Source of the DNA: Candidatus Vicinibacter affinis | GTDB taxonomy: Bacteria > Bacteroidota > Bacteroidia > Chitinophagales > Saprospiraceae | NCBI GenBank assembly: GCA_016714365.1 | Contig: JADJNH010000005.1 | Coordinates: 3,237,933 to 3,301,932 of the forward strand | Direction: 5' to 3' | DNA length: 64,000 nt | Shown: in pieces, positions 28,565 to 40,228 of the stretch | How positions within the stretch are numbered: the stretch's first letter is position 1 | Layout: the number at the start of each line of letters is the position of its first letter | Notes under the pieces: generated by a model | Told to the model about the DNA's origin: nothing | Databases searched by the model: none | Seen by the model: only the letters and a program-made list of their open reading frames with translations | Translations under genes and position numbers: made by a program

Positions 28565-31500
28565 CTATCTAACCAGAGTAATATCTCCTCGCGTATTATG
28601 CCTAACTCCTTGACCATCTTGCCAAGAAATGAAATAAGCATACACTCCAGGAATTGCTGGCTGGCTTCCAATCTTACCATTCCAGCCTGCTAGAGTAGTT
28701 GTTGAGAAGACCATAGCTCCCCATCTATCATAGATTGAAATCTGATATATATCAATATCGCTGCTTCCAACGATAGGGATCCATATGTCATTAATATTAT
28801 CATCATTAGGACTAAATATCGTTGGAAGGTATATGTCATTATTAGTTGACTTGATAATTCTAATAATTATTGAATCCAATGTAAGGCAACCATTCTGATC
28901 AATAATCTCTAGATAATAAACTGTATCTTTTGAAGCAGTAAGTATAGGACTACTACAATCATTACAAGACAGGTTATCAGAAGGATACCACCGATATGAA
29001 ATGCCAGATTGAATAATTCCTGCATCTAATACAACGATAGAACCTAGCTTTAAATCTAATTGAGTAGTTAGATTGATATCTACCGGGGGGTGCCATTGCA
29101 ACTTTATTAAAATACTGCTGTCACAACTTTGTGCTGAAGGAAATCTGAATTGCAATTCTTCAGGATTCTTGTACCATAAGGAATTAACTAAGACGGAATC
29201 ACCTTTGCAAAAGTTTATATGCTTTATCACAGTCTCAGGAGAAGCAAATAATGAAATAATAGAAGTATGAAAAGAATCACAGCCATTCACGGCTTGAAAC
29301 TTCTTACTCAAGATTACTGAATCATAATAATATCGATTATCAATATATATTGAATCTCCTGGACAAATTGAGAAAGTATCAATGGATGAAATTGGAGCTG
29401 AAAGAAGATCTATACTTACATAAACAATTGAATCACAATTATTGGAACTAGGAAACACTCTTATAATCCGTGCAGAATCATAATAATAAGTTCCATTATA
29501 AAAAATAGAATCACCCTTGCATACCTTTAAGCTTAAGTTAGTTGTATCAGGTAAAGATCTAAAACTTAGACTTACTTGATGAATACTATCACAACCATTC
29601 TGGTCGGTTAATAAAAGTTCTATTGTTGTATCCTTTTTAAACCAATTAGATTGAAATAATATAGAATCACCAAGACAAGAACTCATCTCCACTAGACTTG
29701 AGCTACTTACAGGATAATCTACAATCTCAATGGATACCAAAGAATCACATCCATATACTGTAGAAAAGCTATCGACAAGCTTAAGTGGATTAATATAATA
29801 TTTATCCTTATAGAAGATGCTATCTCCTTTACACTTGGATAGTAATAATGAAGAAGAACTGTTAGGATAAAAGCTAACTTGGTGGAGAACTACTGAATCA
29901 CATCCTTGGAAGCTAGTCCATGTATCCTTGAACATTCGACTGTACGTAATACTTAAAAATCCTTGTGAGGTAGTTAAAAGCAATGTATCTCCTTGACATC
30001 TTGAATAATTAATAATAATGGGTGCGATTGCTGGTAATATATCAATAGTGATGGTACTAATGGAATCACACATAGAGCTCGACATAAGAGTATCTATAAG
30101 AACTGTATCACCAGAATACCAATGATCAAGAATAAATATTGAATCTCCAAAGCATCTTTGATATGATTGACTTGTTCGCTTAATGTTACTATTAAAACTA
30201 ATAATAAGTTGCTGAAAAGAATCCAAGCAGCCAGAGGTAGATTGAAATAGCTGATGTAAAGTATCAGTGAACCAAAACTTTTGATTATTAATAATCGCTG
30301 TATCTCCAATACAATAATCAAGGATCACAAGACTTGTATCGAATGAATGAGCATCAACTTTATAAGTTACAAGGGAGTCACAGATCAATTTACTAATATA
30401 ATGAAGTGTAAAGCTAGTATCCTTAGAATACCAAGTATCATAGATAAAAACAGAGTCATTAGGGCATAAATTAAAAATAACACTATCAACTGCAACAGGC
30501 AATACTCTAATACAAATTTGTATAATGGAATCACAGAATCGCGGATAGACAAGTCTCAAATTAATACAAGTATCAGATTGAAGATTAGGCAAAGTAAAGC
30601 TATCTGTGTTAACCTTCTGATTATCTAAATACACTTCTTTACTTGTAGTGCTGAATTTAAAACTTGCATCAGAACCTTGACAAACCAAGGTATCAATTGT
30701 GCTCCAAGATATCTCATTATTGCACTTACATTTCTCAACTTCAATCTCAATTGTATCTGTCTTGAATCCACACTCTGTAGGATAAGTTGCTGAGATCCTA
30801 TAATTGCCACTCTTACCAAAATATACATCTATGGTATCCTCAGCTTGTCGCATTATCTTAGCACCATCGAATACGCTCCATTGCGTCTCAGGATGAGAAC
30901 AGGGGTCAGTAAGAATATACCTTACCATTGTGTCTTGACATACTAGCTGCTCACCTTGTATATATACTCTGTATGGGAATTGTAAGCCAGATGCAAATAA
31001 GGGAGCACCTAAATCTAACTCATTCATTACATCAAAATTAAAAAGTTCTAATTCACAATCCATTCCTAGTCTATTAGGCTTTCTAATAATATGTAAATTA
31101 CCTAAATTAGTTCCATAATTGGTAAGATAGATTTTTTGATCCTTTCCTAAAACAGGTGAACCTATATTACTTGGTGTTGAAGCTAAGTTTATTAAGCTGC
31201 TTCTTATAAAATACTGATCATACTTGGATACGTTCATTTGAAATAAATCATATCCTCCGGACTTATTAAATCCTGTAACATAAATTATTTGTTGATTGGG
31301 AGACCATTCAATTGAATATAACTCTTCAAATTTATCGACTTGGCCTAAAACTTGTAAACCATCGGTTATTATACCACTCGTGGAATTAAACTTATGAATT
31401 TCTAATGTTGAATAGAGCTGACTTCCTGATGTAACTTCTATTAGAAACTTTCCATCATGGCTTGGTTTAAGCCAACCAAGATTTTCTTGATCATAAAAAG

Positions 31501-33720
31501 CTAAGTGATTTATATTACCAGAATATGATATAATAGGATTACTGACATTTATGCCGGTATCAGAAAGAATCCATGAATGAAATGCTTCATCGGTGGCTCT
31601 TAGTCCTATTATCCACCAATCTCTACCATTACAATGTCGAACTCCAGTAACTTTCTCTGAACTTGTCTTGAGTAATAGCTGTCCAAGATTCAAGACTTTA
31701 CAATGGCCGAGATTAGCCCTAATATCTATTACTGTGAAAAATAAATCAAACAAAGAATCATTAACAGAACCTGTTGTCTCTTGTGGATGAAAGACATAAT
31801 AAATAGAGTCATTTTCGGGTTGAGGAAGAATTAAGAACATTGAGCTACTTGATCCGCTATAATTACGAATATTAGCAATTCTCTCATGAAATTTATTATA
31901 AATATAATTTCCATCACTGTATAGTAGTAAGTCGCCAGACCTATCACATATACTTGATTGTACTTCATAAACATCATCTGCAAAACCAGTAATGACCGTT
32001 GGAGTATCATTAATCCACTTGATACCATTCTTGCCAAGATACCAGACATCTGCCTCATGGCCAGAAAGGCAGTGATCAGGCTTGGGCTTGTCGCATTCTT
32101 GTACTTCACCCTCTATCGTATCAGACTTAAATCCGCATTCCGTAGGATAAGTTGCTGAGATGCTATAAGTGCCACTTGACCCAAAGTACACATCAATGGT
32201 GTCTTCATTATGTCGGATTATCTTGGCTCCATCGAATACACTCCATTGGGTCTCAGGATGAGAACAAGGATCAGTAAGTATATATCTTACAGTGGTATCA
32301 TGACAGATAAACTGCTCACCTTGAATATAGGCTCTGTAAGGGAATTGTAAGCCAGATGCGTATAGCGGAGCACCTAGACTTGTCTTAGAACCTAATGAAA
32401 AATCGAAATATCGAAAATCACAATTAATACCTGAAAGATTAGGCTTATGAATCACATGTAGAAACTCCGACTTAGAGCCCCAATTAGTTATATAAATCTT
32501 ATTATCTGCTCCTAATATAGGTGAGCCAATATTGGATTGTGTTGCAGCAATATTAGTTAGACTATTTCGAATCTTAGTCTTATCAAATTGATTAATTTCA
32601 AGCTGAAATAAATCATATCCTGACGCACTATTATAACCAGTCACATATATCTTACTCTGATCTGGTGACCATTCAATTGAATATAAATAAATAAATTTAT
32701 CAGCTTGATCTAATACCTGAATTCCATCATAAATCATTCCTGTAGTGTTGTTAAATCTATGTAATTCTAATGCTGAATATAACTGACCACCTGCTGTAAC
32801 TTCTACAATATACCTTCCGTCATGGCTTGGCTTTAGCCAACCTAAATTCTTTTGATCATAGGTAAGCAAATGATTAACGCTACCAGAATATGAAACAATA
32901 GGATTATTAACTGTTAATCCAGTATCTGAAAGAATCCAAGAATAAAAGGCTTCATCAGTTGCTCTTAATCCTATAATCCACCAGTCTCTACCATTGCAAT
33001 GGCGGATGGCTGTAACTTTCTCAGAGCTTGTATTCATTAATAATTGACTTAGTTGTAAGACCTTACCATGATAATTATTTGCCTTTACATTAACTACAGT
33101 ATAGTAAAGATTAAAGATTGTATCATTAATATTTCCATAAGTTGCCTGAGGCTGAAAGACATAATAAATTGAATCATTACCAGGCTGAGGAAGAATTAAA
33201 AACGTAGAAGAGCTTCCACCACCTTTAAGAATAATTGTAGCAAGTCTTTCATGGTACTTATTAAAAATAAAATCACCATTACTGTATAATAATAAATCAC
33301 CATTTTTATCACATATACTTGACATAACTTCACCAACATAATCTGCAAATCCAGTAATAACTGTTGGAGTATCATTTATCCACTTTATACCATTCTTGCC
33401 AAGATACCAGACATCAGCTTCATGGCCAGAAAGACAGTGATTAGGCTTCAATGTATCTTGAAATAAATTAAAGCTTTTATCCTCTTCAAGTGGAACTGGG
33501 AATATACTTGAATAATTATTACTGGATAACTGGCTTTCATCACTCCTTTTAGAATCTTCTTGTGGATGACCTGTCTTATAAAAGTAAATATCCGAATCTT
33601 GAGGGTCACTGCATCTTTCTATTGAATTAGTTGATGAATAAAATTCAAAAAAAACTAAAACACTTACAAGTAGTGCAAATGAATAAATATGAAATAAAAT
33701 ATTTTTTAAAAAATCTTCAT
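28565..33720 (-). CDS. Large surface protein: two propellers, nine Cys-GDS repeats, gliding-motility type B (CHU_C) signal; one-base frameshift at the start
   Basis: About 1718 residues when the start is repaired. ATG at 33720-33718 begins MKIF and is followed by a run of six T (33713-33708). With seven T the frame continues as a good signal peptide (KNILFHIYSFALLVSVLVFF) into the main frame; as written it hits a stop at once. No other start precedes the signal peptide in frame. The mature part has two tandem propeller-like domains of about 455 residues (HCLSGHEADVWYLGKNGIKW at the head of both, with DGRYIVEVT, LYSIEWSPDQ and GSPILGADNKIYITNWG phrases). Nine repeats follow, of the form CxGDSIxxxxxxYxxD ... 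GCDS, about 40-70 residues each. Then come a PKD-like module (SYRWYPSDNLSC) and the C-terminal domain PTIFSPNDDNINDIWIPIVG ... SIYDRWG ... WNGK ... RGDITLVR. It is probably secreted by the T9SS and attached to the surface. It is divergent from the gene at 33957. Confidence 0.88.
30700..33450 (-). repeat. Internal tandem duplication of the propeller domain, unit about 1366 bp
   Basis: The segment encoding CLSGHEADVWYLGKNGIKW occurs near 33440 and again near 32075, and similarity continues through both copies to the closing TYPTECGFKxDTIE segment (about 32105 and 30770). The two copies differ at many residues but keep length and order. Confidence 0.85.
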
Positions 33721-33956
33721 TTCTGAATTAGCTAACTATCTTACTTAAGTCTCTGATTAATAAAAGTATAAATATTTATATTTTAAAATATAATGCACTT
33801 GTACTTAAATCAGATTTTCAAAGTTAATACAAGTTAATGATTCGTTCAACAAATACTTGTATATTTACTCACTGATTGATATAATCTGTGCCCCGCACAG
33901 AAGATTTAATATGCTGATCTCAACTCACATTTATTCACGTATTAAATCAATTAATT

Positions 33957-34997
33957 ATGTCTCGGATTCTCTTTATCCTTAGTTATTTTTTATGGTGCTC
34001 CCAACTCCAGCTTGCCTCCGCCCAATGTATGATCGAAGGTCCTTCAAGTCCTTGTCGATATGGTCAGACAATCTATATGCTTAACTATGTCTCTGGTAAT
34101 GGAGACAGTCTAGTGTCATCAACTTGGACTCTTAGTCCAAGTAAGGGTATTATTCAATCTTCCACTAAGGATAAAGTAACAATTGAATGGAACGAAGATG
34201 GTACTACTTTACTTCAAGTGAAATTCATAACGAGCTCTGGTGATACATTCAGCTGCATAAAGGTAATAGACATAATGAATCCTCACGAATTCGAAGTTTA
34301 GATTGGACTGAATCGGAAATGTATTAATTCATCACAAGAAAGAGACTTTCATCTTTGTAAAGGTGATCAGACTTTCTTTAGTACGGACTCACTTGCAAGC
34401 TATGAATATAAATGGTATCTGAATAACAATCCTTTGGTTAGTAAAAGTCATAAGACTGAAGATTTAACATTCAATAATTTAGGAATATTTATTCTTAAGC
34501 TCATTGCTTCTGATACAACGAATGGATGTCGCTGTATGGTTAGCCTTCAAGATCCGTGTGAAGTATGGGATCCTTTATATGAACCTGCATTTGTTAGTAT
34601 TATAGAATTACCTCAAAATCCTTGGCATAATTATATCAGTCGTGTTATGGAAAATACAAGACACGATCATTTAGTAAGAACACTTTGTAACCCTATAGTT
34701 ATTCCTGGTGGATCCAATCAAAGAACCAGTGATAAATTGGCAGATCAATTTGTAATGTCTATTTCACCAAATCCTGTTGAGGGAGATGACTTAGTTGTTG
34801 ATTTTGAATCACAAAATCAAAATTCTATTACTAACATAAGTATTACTGATTTAAATGGTAAAGTTCTATTGATTACAAAATTAATGGGAACCAGAAAAGT
34901 AACTATTAATGTTGCGTCTTTGAATTCGGGGATTTATATCATTAAAGCCTTAAGTAATGATCAAACACTAAGGACTAGCAAATTTATTAAGCTTTAA
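33957..34997 (+). pseudogene. Short PKD-like T9SS type A protein, interrupted by an in-frame TAG
   Basis: One continuous frame of 347 codons holds a single TAG at 34299-34301. Before it: signal peptide (MSRILFILSYFLWCSQLQLA, cut after SAQC) and a PKD-like domain (STWTLSPSKGII, VTIEWNEDGTTLLQVKF). After it: a second PKD-like part (FHLCKGDQTFFSTDSL, YKWYLNNNPLV) and a type A T9SS signal (SISPNPVEGDDLVVDF to the end). The frame does not change across the stop, so this is a point nonsense change or readthrough rather than an indel. The N-terminal 175 residues are homologous to the start of the 1980-aa protein at 40229. It is divergent from the propeller gene to its left and has its own terminator at 35024-35061. 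Confidence 0.8.
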
Positions 34998-35023
34998 ATT
35001 AATTCTAAGTTATAACTATTTTC

Positions 35024-35061
35024 AATCAAAGCAGGGAATTTCAATCCTGCTTTGATTTTTT
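35024..35061 (+). terminator. Intrinsic terminator after the short PKD-like gene
   Basis: Arms AATCAAAGCAGG (35024-35035) and CCTGCTTTGATT (35046-35057) pair perfectly over 12 bp with a 10-nt loop, followed by a T run. Confidence 0.85.
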
Positions 35062-35138
35062 AGGAAAAATATTCTAAAGGGTTGAAATCATTTTTATATT
35101 AAAAATAATACTAATTTAAAATATTCTAAATTAAAAAG

Positions 35139-35654
35139 TTATCTTTTTGATAATGTTGTCTTTCCTTTTGAATTAGCAGCAGTTGAAGTAAAATTTCCTT
35201 CAAATAAATTTTTACTAATAAAATTAAGCTCTATAGATCCTAACGAAGTTCTTTTTTTGCCATATTCTTTAAATTGAATAAATAATTTCTTACCTTCAAC
35301 TTTACCAACAAATTCAATTTGTACATGCTGAGTAAATGGAATTTCATTTCCATTTTCCATGTATTTTTCTCCATTTCCAGTAATTATATTATCTGATTGA
35401 GATAAAAATATTTTATATCCAATATCCATACCTTTGAATGGTAAATATGAACTACTTTGTACATTAATTTTTAGAATCCAAATGCCATTTACATCAACCA
35501 AATTAATACTTGATAAAAGACGATATGTTGAAAATAAGCTACCTATGCTAATTAGTAAAATAAAGACAATTTTCAAAGCTGCAAACAGTTTATTCCTATT
35601 AAAATAAGATACTATTCCTTCATAATTAAATTCAAATTTCTCCTCTGGTTTCAT
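35139..35654 (-). CDS. Uncharacterised single-pass membrane protein
   Basis: A 171-residue protein. The first 25 residues are polar (MKPEEKFEFNYEGIVSYFNR), then one hydrophobic segment (about 27-46, ALKIVFILLISIGSLFS) is followed by a beta-rich outer part: VNGIWILKINVQSSSY, GYKIFLSQSDNIITGNGEKY, VEGKKLFIQFKEYG and FEGNFTST. The pattern of a folded beta-barrel or lipocalin-like domain after an N-terminal anchor is suggestive, but no family was recognised. ATG at 35654. It lies alone between the two surface-protein cassettes with its own orientation. Confidence 0.65.
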   Translation of the reverse strand: MKPEEKFEFNYEGIVSYFNRNKLFAALKIVFILLISIGSLFSTYRLLSSINLVDVNGIWILKINVQSSSYLPFKGMDIGYKIFLSQSDNIITGNGEKYMENGNEIPFTQHVQIEFVGKVEGKKLFIQFKEYGKKRTSLGSIELNFISKNLFEGNFTSTAANSKGKTTLSKR

Positions 35655-35814
35655 GAATTCAAAATTATGAATAATTATATAACTGATACTATAATCAATA
35701 ATATTAGGTATTTACCACAAGTTCATTGCAATAAATACGCAATTTATAATTCACATATAAAAATCATTAAATTACTAAGTACATTTGTTTTTTCTAACAA
35801 ATAAATTTTTAATT

Positions 35815-35976
35815 ATGGCTACTACTTCACCTTGGCACAGCATTAAGCAACATGTGCATCATAACAACACTAATTGTAATACAGGAAACAATATTGAGAA
35901 AGAAAACCACAAAAACGGGACTGGAGATAAGCCAATTTGCGAGGAATGTAAAAAGCTTAATAAAGATGGTAAATAA
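35815..35976 (+). CDS. Small conserved Cys/His-rich protein
   Basis: A 53-residue protein from ATG at 35815 (MATTSPWHSIKQHVHHNNTN). It has one Cys in NCNTGNN, then NGTGDKPICEECKKLNKD. The pattern WHSIKxxVxHNNTxCNTGNNIExEN ... GTGxKPxCxEC is one I know as a recurring short Bacteroidota protein of unknown role. The three Cys and clustered His could bind a metal. No signal peptide is present, so it is probably cytoplasmic. The ATG is preferred to the in-frame codon ten residues upstream because the conserved pattern begins there. Confidence 0.65.
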   Translation: MATTSPWHSIKQHVHHNNTNCNTGNNIEKENHKNGTGDKPICEECKKLNKDGK

Positions 35977-36498
35977 ATTTGCTGGATTTAATAGCAGTTA
36001 TTTATTAGCAGAGTATAAACCAATTTAAATTCACAAAGATGGGTACGATGCAAATATATTTTAGAACTGTGCTTGTTTATAAACTAATGTTTAAGCTCAT
36101 TATTTCAATAATTTACTTAAACAAAAATGCTCTCTAGACAACGAGTATTAATTTAAAAAGGTGAGCTTGCAAAAGATTTTGTGAAACTAATTGGAAAATA
36201 TTTTACGAATTAAAGTTAGTGAAAATACTTACCATCTTTGCCTTATTTGTATATCTACTTAAAATAAAATTAATCTCTAATTACTATTTTTTATTTTCAT
36301 GACATAATAACTAATAATTTGATATTCATCTTCAAGAGATTCCTGCATGATATATAAATGCATTTGTCGAACATTTGGAACTTACAAAACTTGGTTTCGA
36401 AGTGAAGACTTAAAATCTGAGGGTTTGAAATAAAGTTGGTCTTACTATTCAAGAAAAACTATGTGTTAGTCTTAAATTTGTCCTTAGACCAAACTTTT
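35977..36498. other. Noncoding gap
   Basis: About 520 AT-rich bases between the small Cys/His protein and the end of the second propeller gene. No coding frame, strong hairpin or promoter pair was seen. Confidence 0.4.
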
Positions 36499-39400
36499 CT
36501 ATCTAATTAATGTCAATTCCCCACTAATCTCTACAATTGGATTTGAGAATGAAGAGTAGCTAATGCGATATACATAAACTCCGGGGGTCATGGGATGATC
36601 TTTAAATTTTCCATCCCAGCCGATAGGTAATTCATCTTTAATATTTGGTGACCAGTTAAAAATCTGTCCGCCCCATCGATCGTATACTTCGATATTATGA
36701 AATTGAACAGAGCTATGTGAGCCTATTGGAATCCAATAATCATTTACGCCATCACCATTAGGACTGAAGGCATTTGGAATATGGATCTGAGATTCTATTT
36801 TACGAAGCAGTATTACAACAGAATCTATGTGTACACACCCAGCATCGTCAATGGTTTCTAAATAATAAACGGATTCAGATGAAACAGTGAGCGTAGGTTC
36901 TCCACAAGATGAACAGCTCAAACCCTGAGTTGGATACCATCGAATTGAGCGAATATTTGATGCTATCCAAGGTTTAAGAACAATAGATTGTCCTTCTTCT
37001 AACTCTAAAACATCTGGTAGACCAGCATCCTGTTCAGGAAGAAAGCGAATCTCATAATGAAACAAACTGTCACATCCTGAAGGAGATGATCTTCTAAGAC
37101 TTAAAGATGCATCAAAGATGTATTCCTTACCATCTAATCGGATGGTGTCTCCAGGACAACTTATTATTTTGGTATAAAATGGTTCAGGTGCAGTTAATAG
37201 GCTAATACGATAGTTTACAACAGAATCACAACCTGTGATTTGCGATGAGAAATGCTTTCGTAATACAATAGAATCATAATAAAAACTACCATCTATAAAA
37301 ATCGAATCTCCTGGACAAATACTGTTTGATATTTCAACAACGGGTATCTCAGGAAGTAAGATAATCCAGTGTTGTATGGTTGAGTCGCAACCATATTGGT
37401 CATTATAATTCTTTTCGAAAATGGTGTCTTTTGAAATATAATTGCCCGCTATTAGAATTGAATCCCCATAGCAAATCAAATGTTGGTCCAACGAAGGTGG
37501 ATCAGCAGGATATTGTATTAAGCTTAGTACGACCGTTGAATCGCAACCTTTATAAGAATTATAGTACAGATCTATCTTCTTGGAAGCGATATGGTATTGT
37601 CCTTCAATAAGAATACTATCTCCATTGCAGAAGTATAAGGTATCGTGTCGAATTGGTATGGTAGGTATTAAAATGATATTCCACTCTCTAAGCGAATCGC
37701 AACCTTGAGCATTCAGATATGAAATTTGAAAAACAGTATCGTTTTTATACCATTTTCCAGCAATTCGCACTGAGTCCCCAGCACATAACTTTATTTGTTC
37801 TTGGATTTTAGCTGTGGGTTCCACAATCAGAATTTGGTGGATCACTAAACTATCCTCACAACCTCGAGAAGAAATTAATCTTCGCTCCAACCTTCCTGAA
37901 TCTTTGTAAACTTGGCCATTTATAAATAAACTGTCACCACGACATAGTCTGTGTAAAAGGAAAACTGAGTCAGTGCCTCCCACTCTTATCTCATCAATAT
38001 GTAAAGAATCACATCCATACCTGTCATTATATTGACTATAAAGAATGGTATCATTAAAATATAATCTACCTTGCAAATAGATACTATCTCCTGGACAGAC
38101 AGGCCATAACTTTCGACCTTTAGATTCGGAGTAAACCTTTATAGATATTGTATGTATAGAATCGCAACCATTTTGACCTAATTCATTGGATTGCAAAACA
38201 ATATCATTTTTATGCCAAATACCATTTACATAAACAGAATCTTCATAACAAATTGAAATTTCTTGTCTTGTCTCCTTAATAGGTAAAACCTTAATAGAAA
38301 CTTGAATAGAGGTATCACAATTCTCAGGTCCAAAAAAATTCATTTTTAAAATAGTATCCCTTATAACAGCTGATAAAAGTATTGTGGAATCATTTGCACC
38401 TGAACTAGAAATCCAACTACCAGAATCATATATTAAAGTAGCTGACTCCCCTTACAAACTAAAGTATCAATTTGAAGCCATCGGAAATCTGAAGGACAAT
38501 GACATCTCCCAACATTAACGTGCATTGTATCGGATTTGTATCCGCAAGGTATTTCATAGGAAACAATAATTCGATAGATTCCCTCATGTTCAAAATTAGC
38601 CTTAAGTGTATCTCCATTTTCTAAAATGTTTCCACCATCAGGTAATGTCCACACAAGTTTTTCATGAGGACAAGGATCTGTCAAGTACCATTTTGATGTA
38701 TCAGAGCGGCAAATCGAATTAGGTCCTCGCATATATGCTTTATAAGGCCACATAAGACCTGAAGGGTATTGAGGAGCTGCTAAGCCTGTTTGACTTCCCA
38801 CATTAATATATCGAGGAATAAAACCACAATCAGGGTAAGGTTTATTAGGCTCTGGTATCAAATGAATATAATTTTGCCAAAAGCTAGTCATATACATCCT
38901 ACCATCAGGTCCTAATACTGGGCTTCCTTGATTACCTAATTTAAAGGAGGAAAAATCAAATACCTTAAGGCTATTCATCATCGACACAGAATCTATCACG
39001 CTCAAATCAAATTGCCATAGAGAATTTGTTAAAACATACAAATATCGGTTATCAGGACTATACTCGCATGAATACACGGTGCTTGTTAATTTACCATCTG
39101 GTAAAACAACTGTTATTTGGGTCAGAAAACTCACCTGCCCTGTAGCCGGATCAAAGTTGTGAATTTCAATAAATTGAGGTTGGTATGGACGGCTGGATGT
39201 AATTTCAGTCAAAAGCCTACCATCATGGCTGGGTTTTAGATAACCTACATTAGCCCAAAAAGGATTGCTCACAGAATTAAATTGATGTTCAAAACCAGAT
39301 TTGCTTATTACCGGATTAGGGTTAAGGCCGGAATCTGTTAATAGCCAAGCATAAAAGGCATTTCCCGTACCTTTCATGCCGATCACCCACCAGTCCTTCC

Positions 39401-39970
39401 CATTGCAATGCCTTACTGCAGTGATCTTTTCAGATGTGGTGTCTAAGATAGCCGCTCTTCCCTCCATTTTTTCCGTGTTTACATTGTAAACGGAGTAATA
39501 CAGTTTTCCAGCGTCATTAAGATTGAAATATTGATCAGCCGCATACATATGAAATACATAAAACAAGCTGTCCTGCCCAGGCTTTGCCAATATCAGACTC
39601 ATCGTTGTGGAAGTGTTACTTAACAATTCGGCCGCAGTAAACCTGATCGAATTACCTTGTCCATTATAAACGTGATGCCCTTCAGTATAGATTGCTAAGC
39701 TACCATCAGGTTTACAATAGCTCGTATGTCCTTCATAAATATCCGCATTAAGACCGCCAATAATATTGGGTGTCCCATTAGACCAATCAATTCCATGTTT
39801 ATCTCCAATTAGCCAGACATTCATTTCCTTACCTGTAGGGCAAGTATCAGTTTGAAAATATGTCCTAAATTCTGAATTTATTTTAATACTGGATTTGCCA
39901 AATAATGATGTATTGTAAAAAACAAAAGGCTTAATAAAAAACAAGCTTGAAAATTACTTTTATCCATCAT
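36499..39970 (-). CDS. Large surface protein: one propeller, eight Cys-GDS repeats, type B (CHU_C) signal; two one-base frameshifts
   Basis: About 1157 residues when repaired, a shorter paralogue of the gene at 28565-33720. ATG codons at 39970 and 39967 open a signal peptide (MDKSNFQACFLLSLLFFTIH). Its frame ends at TAA just after VLK; adding one A to the four-A run at 39884-39881 leads into INSEFRTYF and the main frame. The propeller follows (MNVWLIGDKHGIDWSNGTP; AVRHCNGKDWWVIGMKGTG; GYLKPSHDGRLL). A second break is in the four-G run at 38451-38448; one added G gives VCKGESATLIYDSGSW and joins the repeat region. Eight repeats of CxGDSIxIxGxxYxxD ... GCDS follow, then a PKD-like module (SIRWYPTQGLSCSSC) and the type B domain (IPNAFSPNGDGVNDYWIPIG ... 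YDRWGG ... GELTLIR). It is divergent from the 1980-aa protein gene at 40229. Confidence 0.87.
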
Positions 39971-40228
39971 GTCAAGAAAAAGGTTCGCACAGATTAAAGC
40001 ACAGTACACAAAGTAATAACAAAAAAATGACTAAAAAAGTTATTTTTATAACACATTGATTATGTGCAATTTAAACATCAAGTATTAAATCTTGATTTTA
40101 AATTAACAATCTAAAAACATAAATTAACAAGGATTTTGATAATGTATTCTGGATTATTCTTATGAAAGTTATCTAAAAATTGACATTTTCTGATTATCTT
40201 TAATTTTTAAACCCTATAAAAATAAGAT

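Noticed and set aside
33886..33900. CTGTGC/GCACAG hairpin between divergent surface genes, considered as a terminator
   Set aside because: Six-bp stem, no T run, and located in a promoter region; at most an operator.
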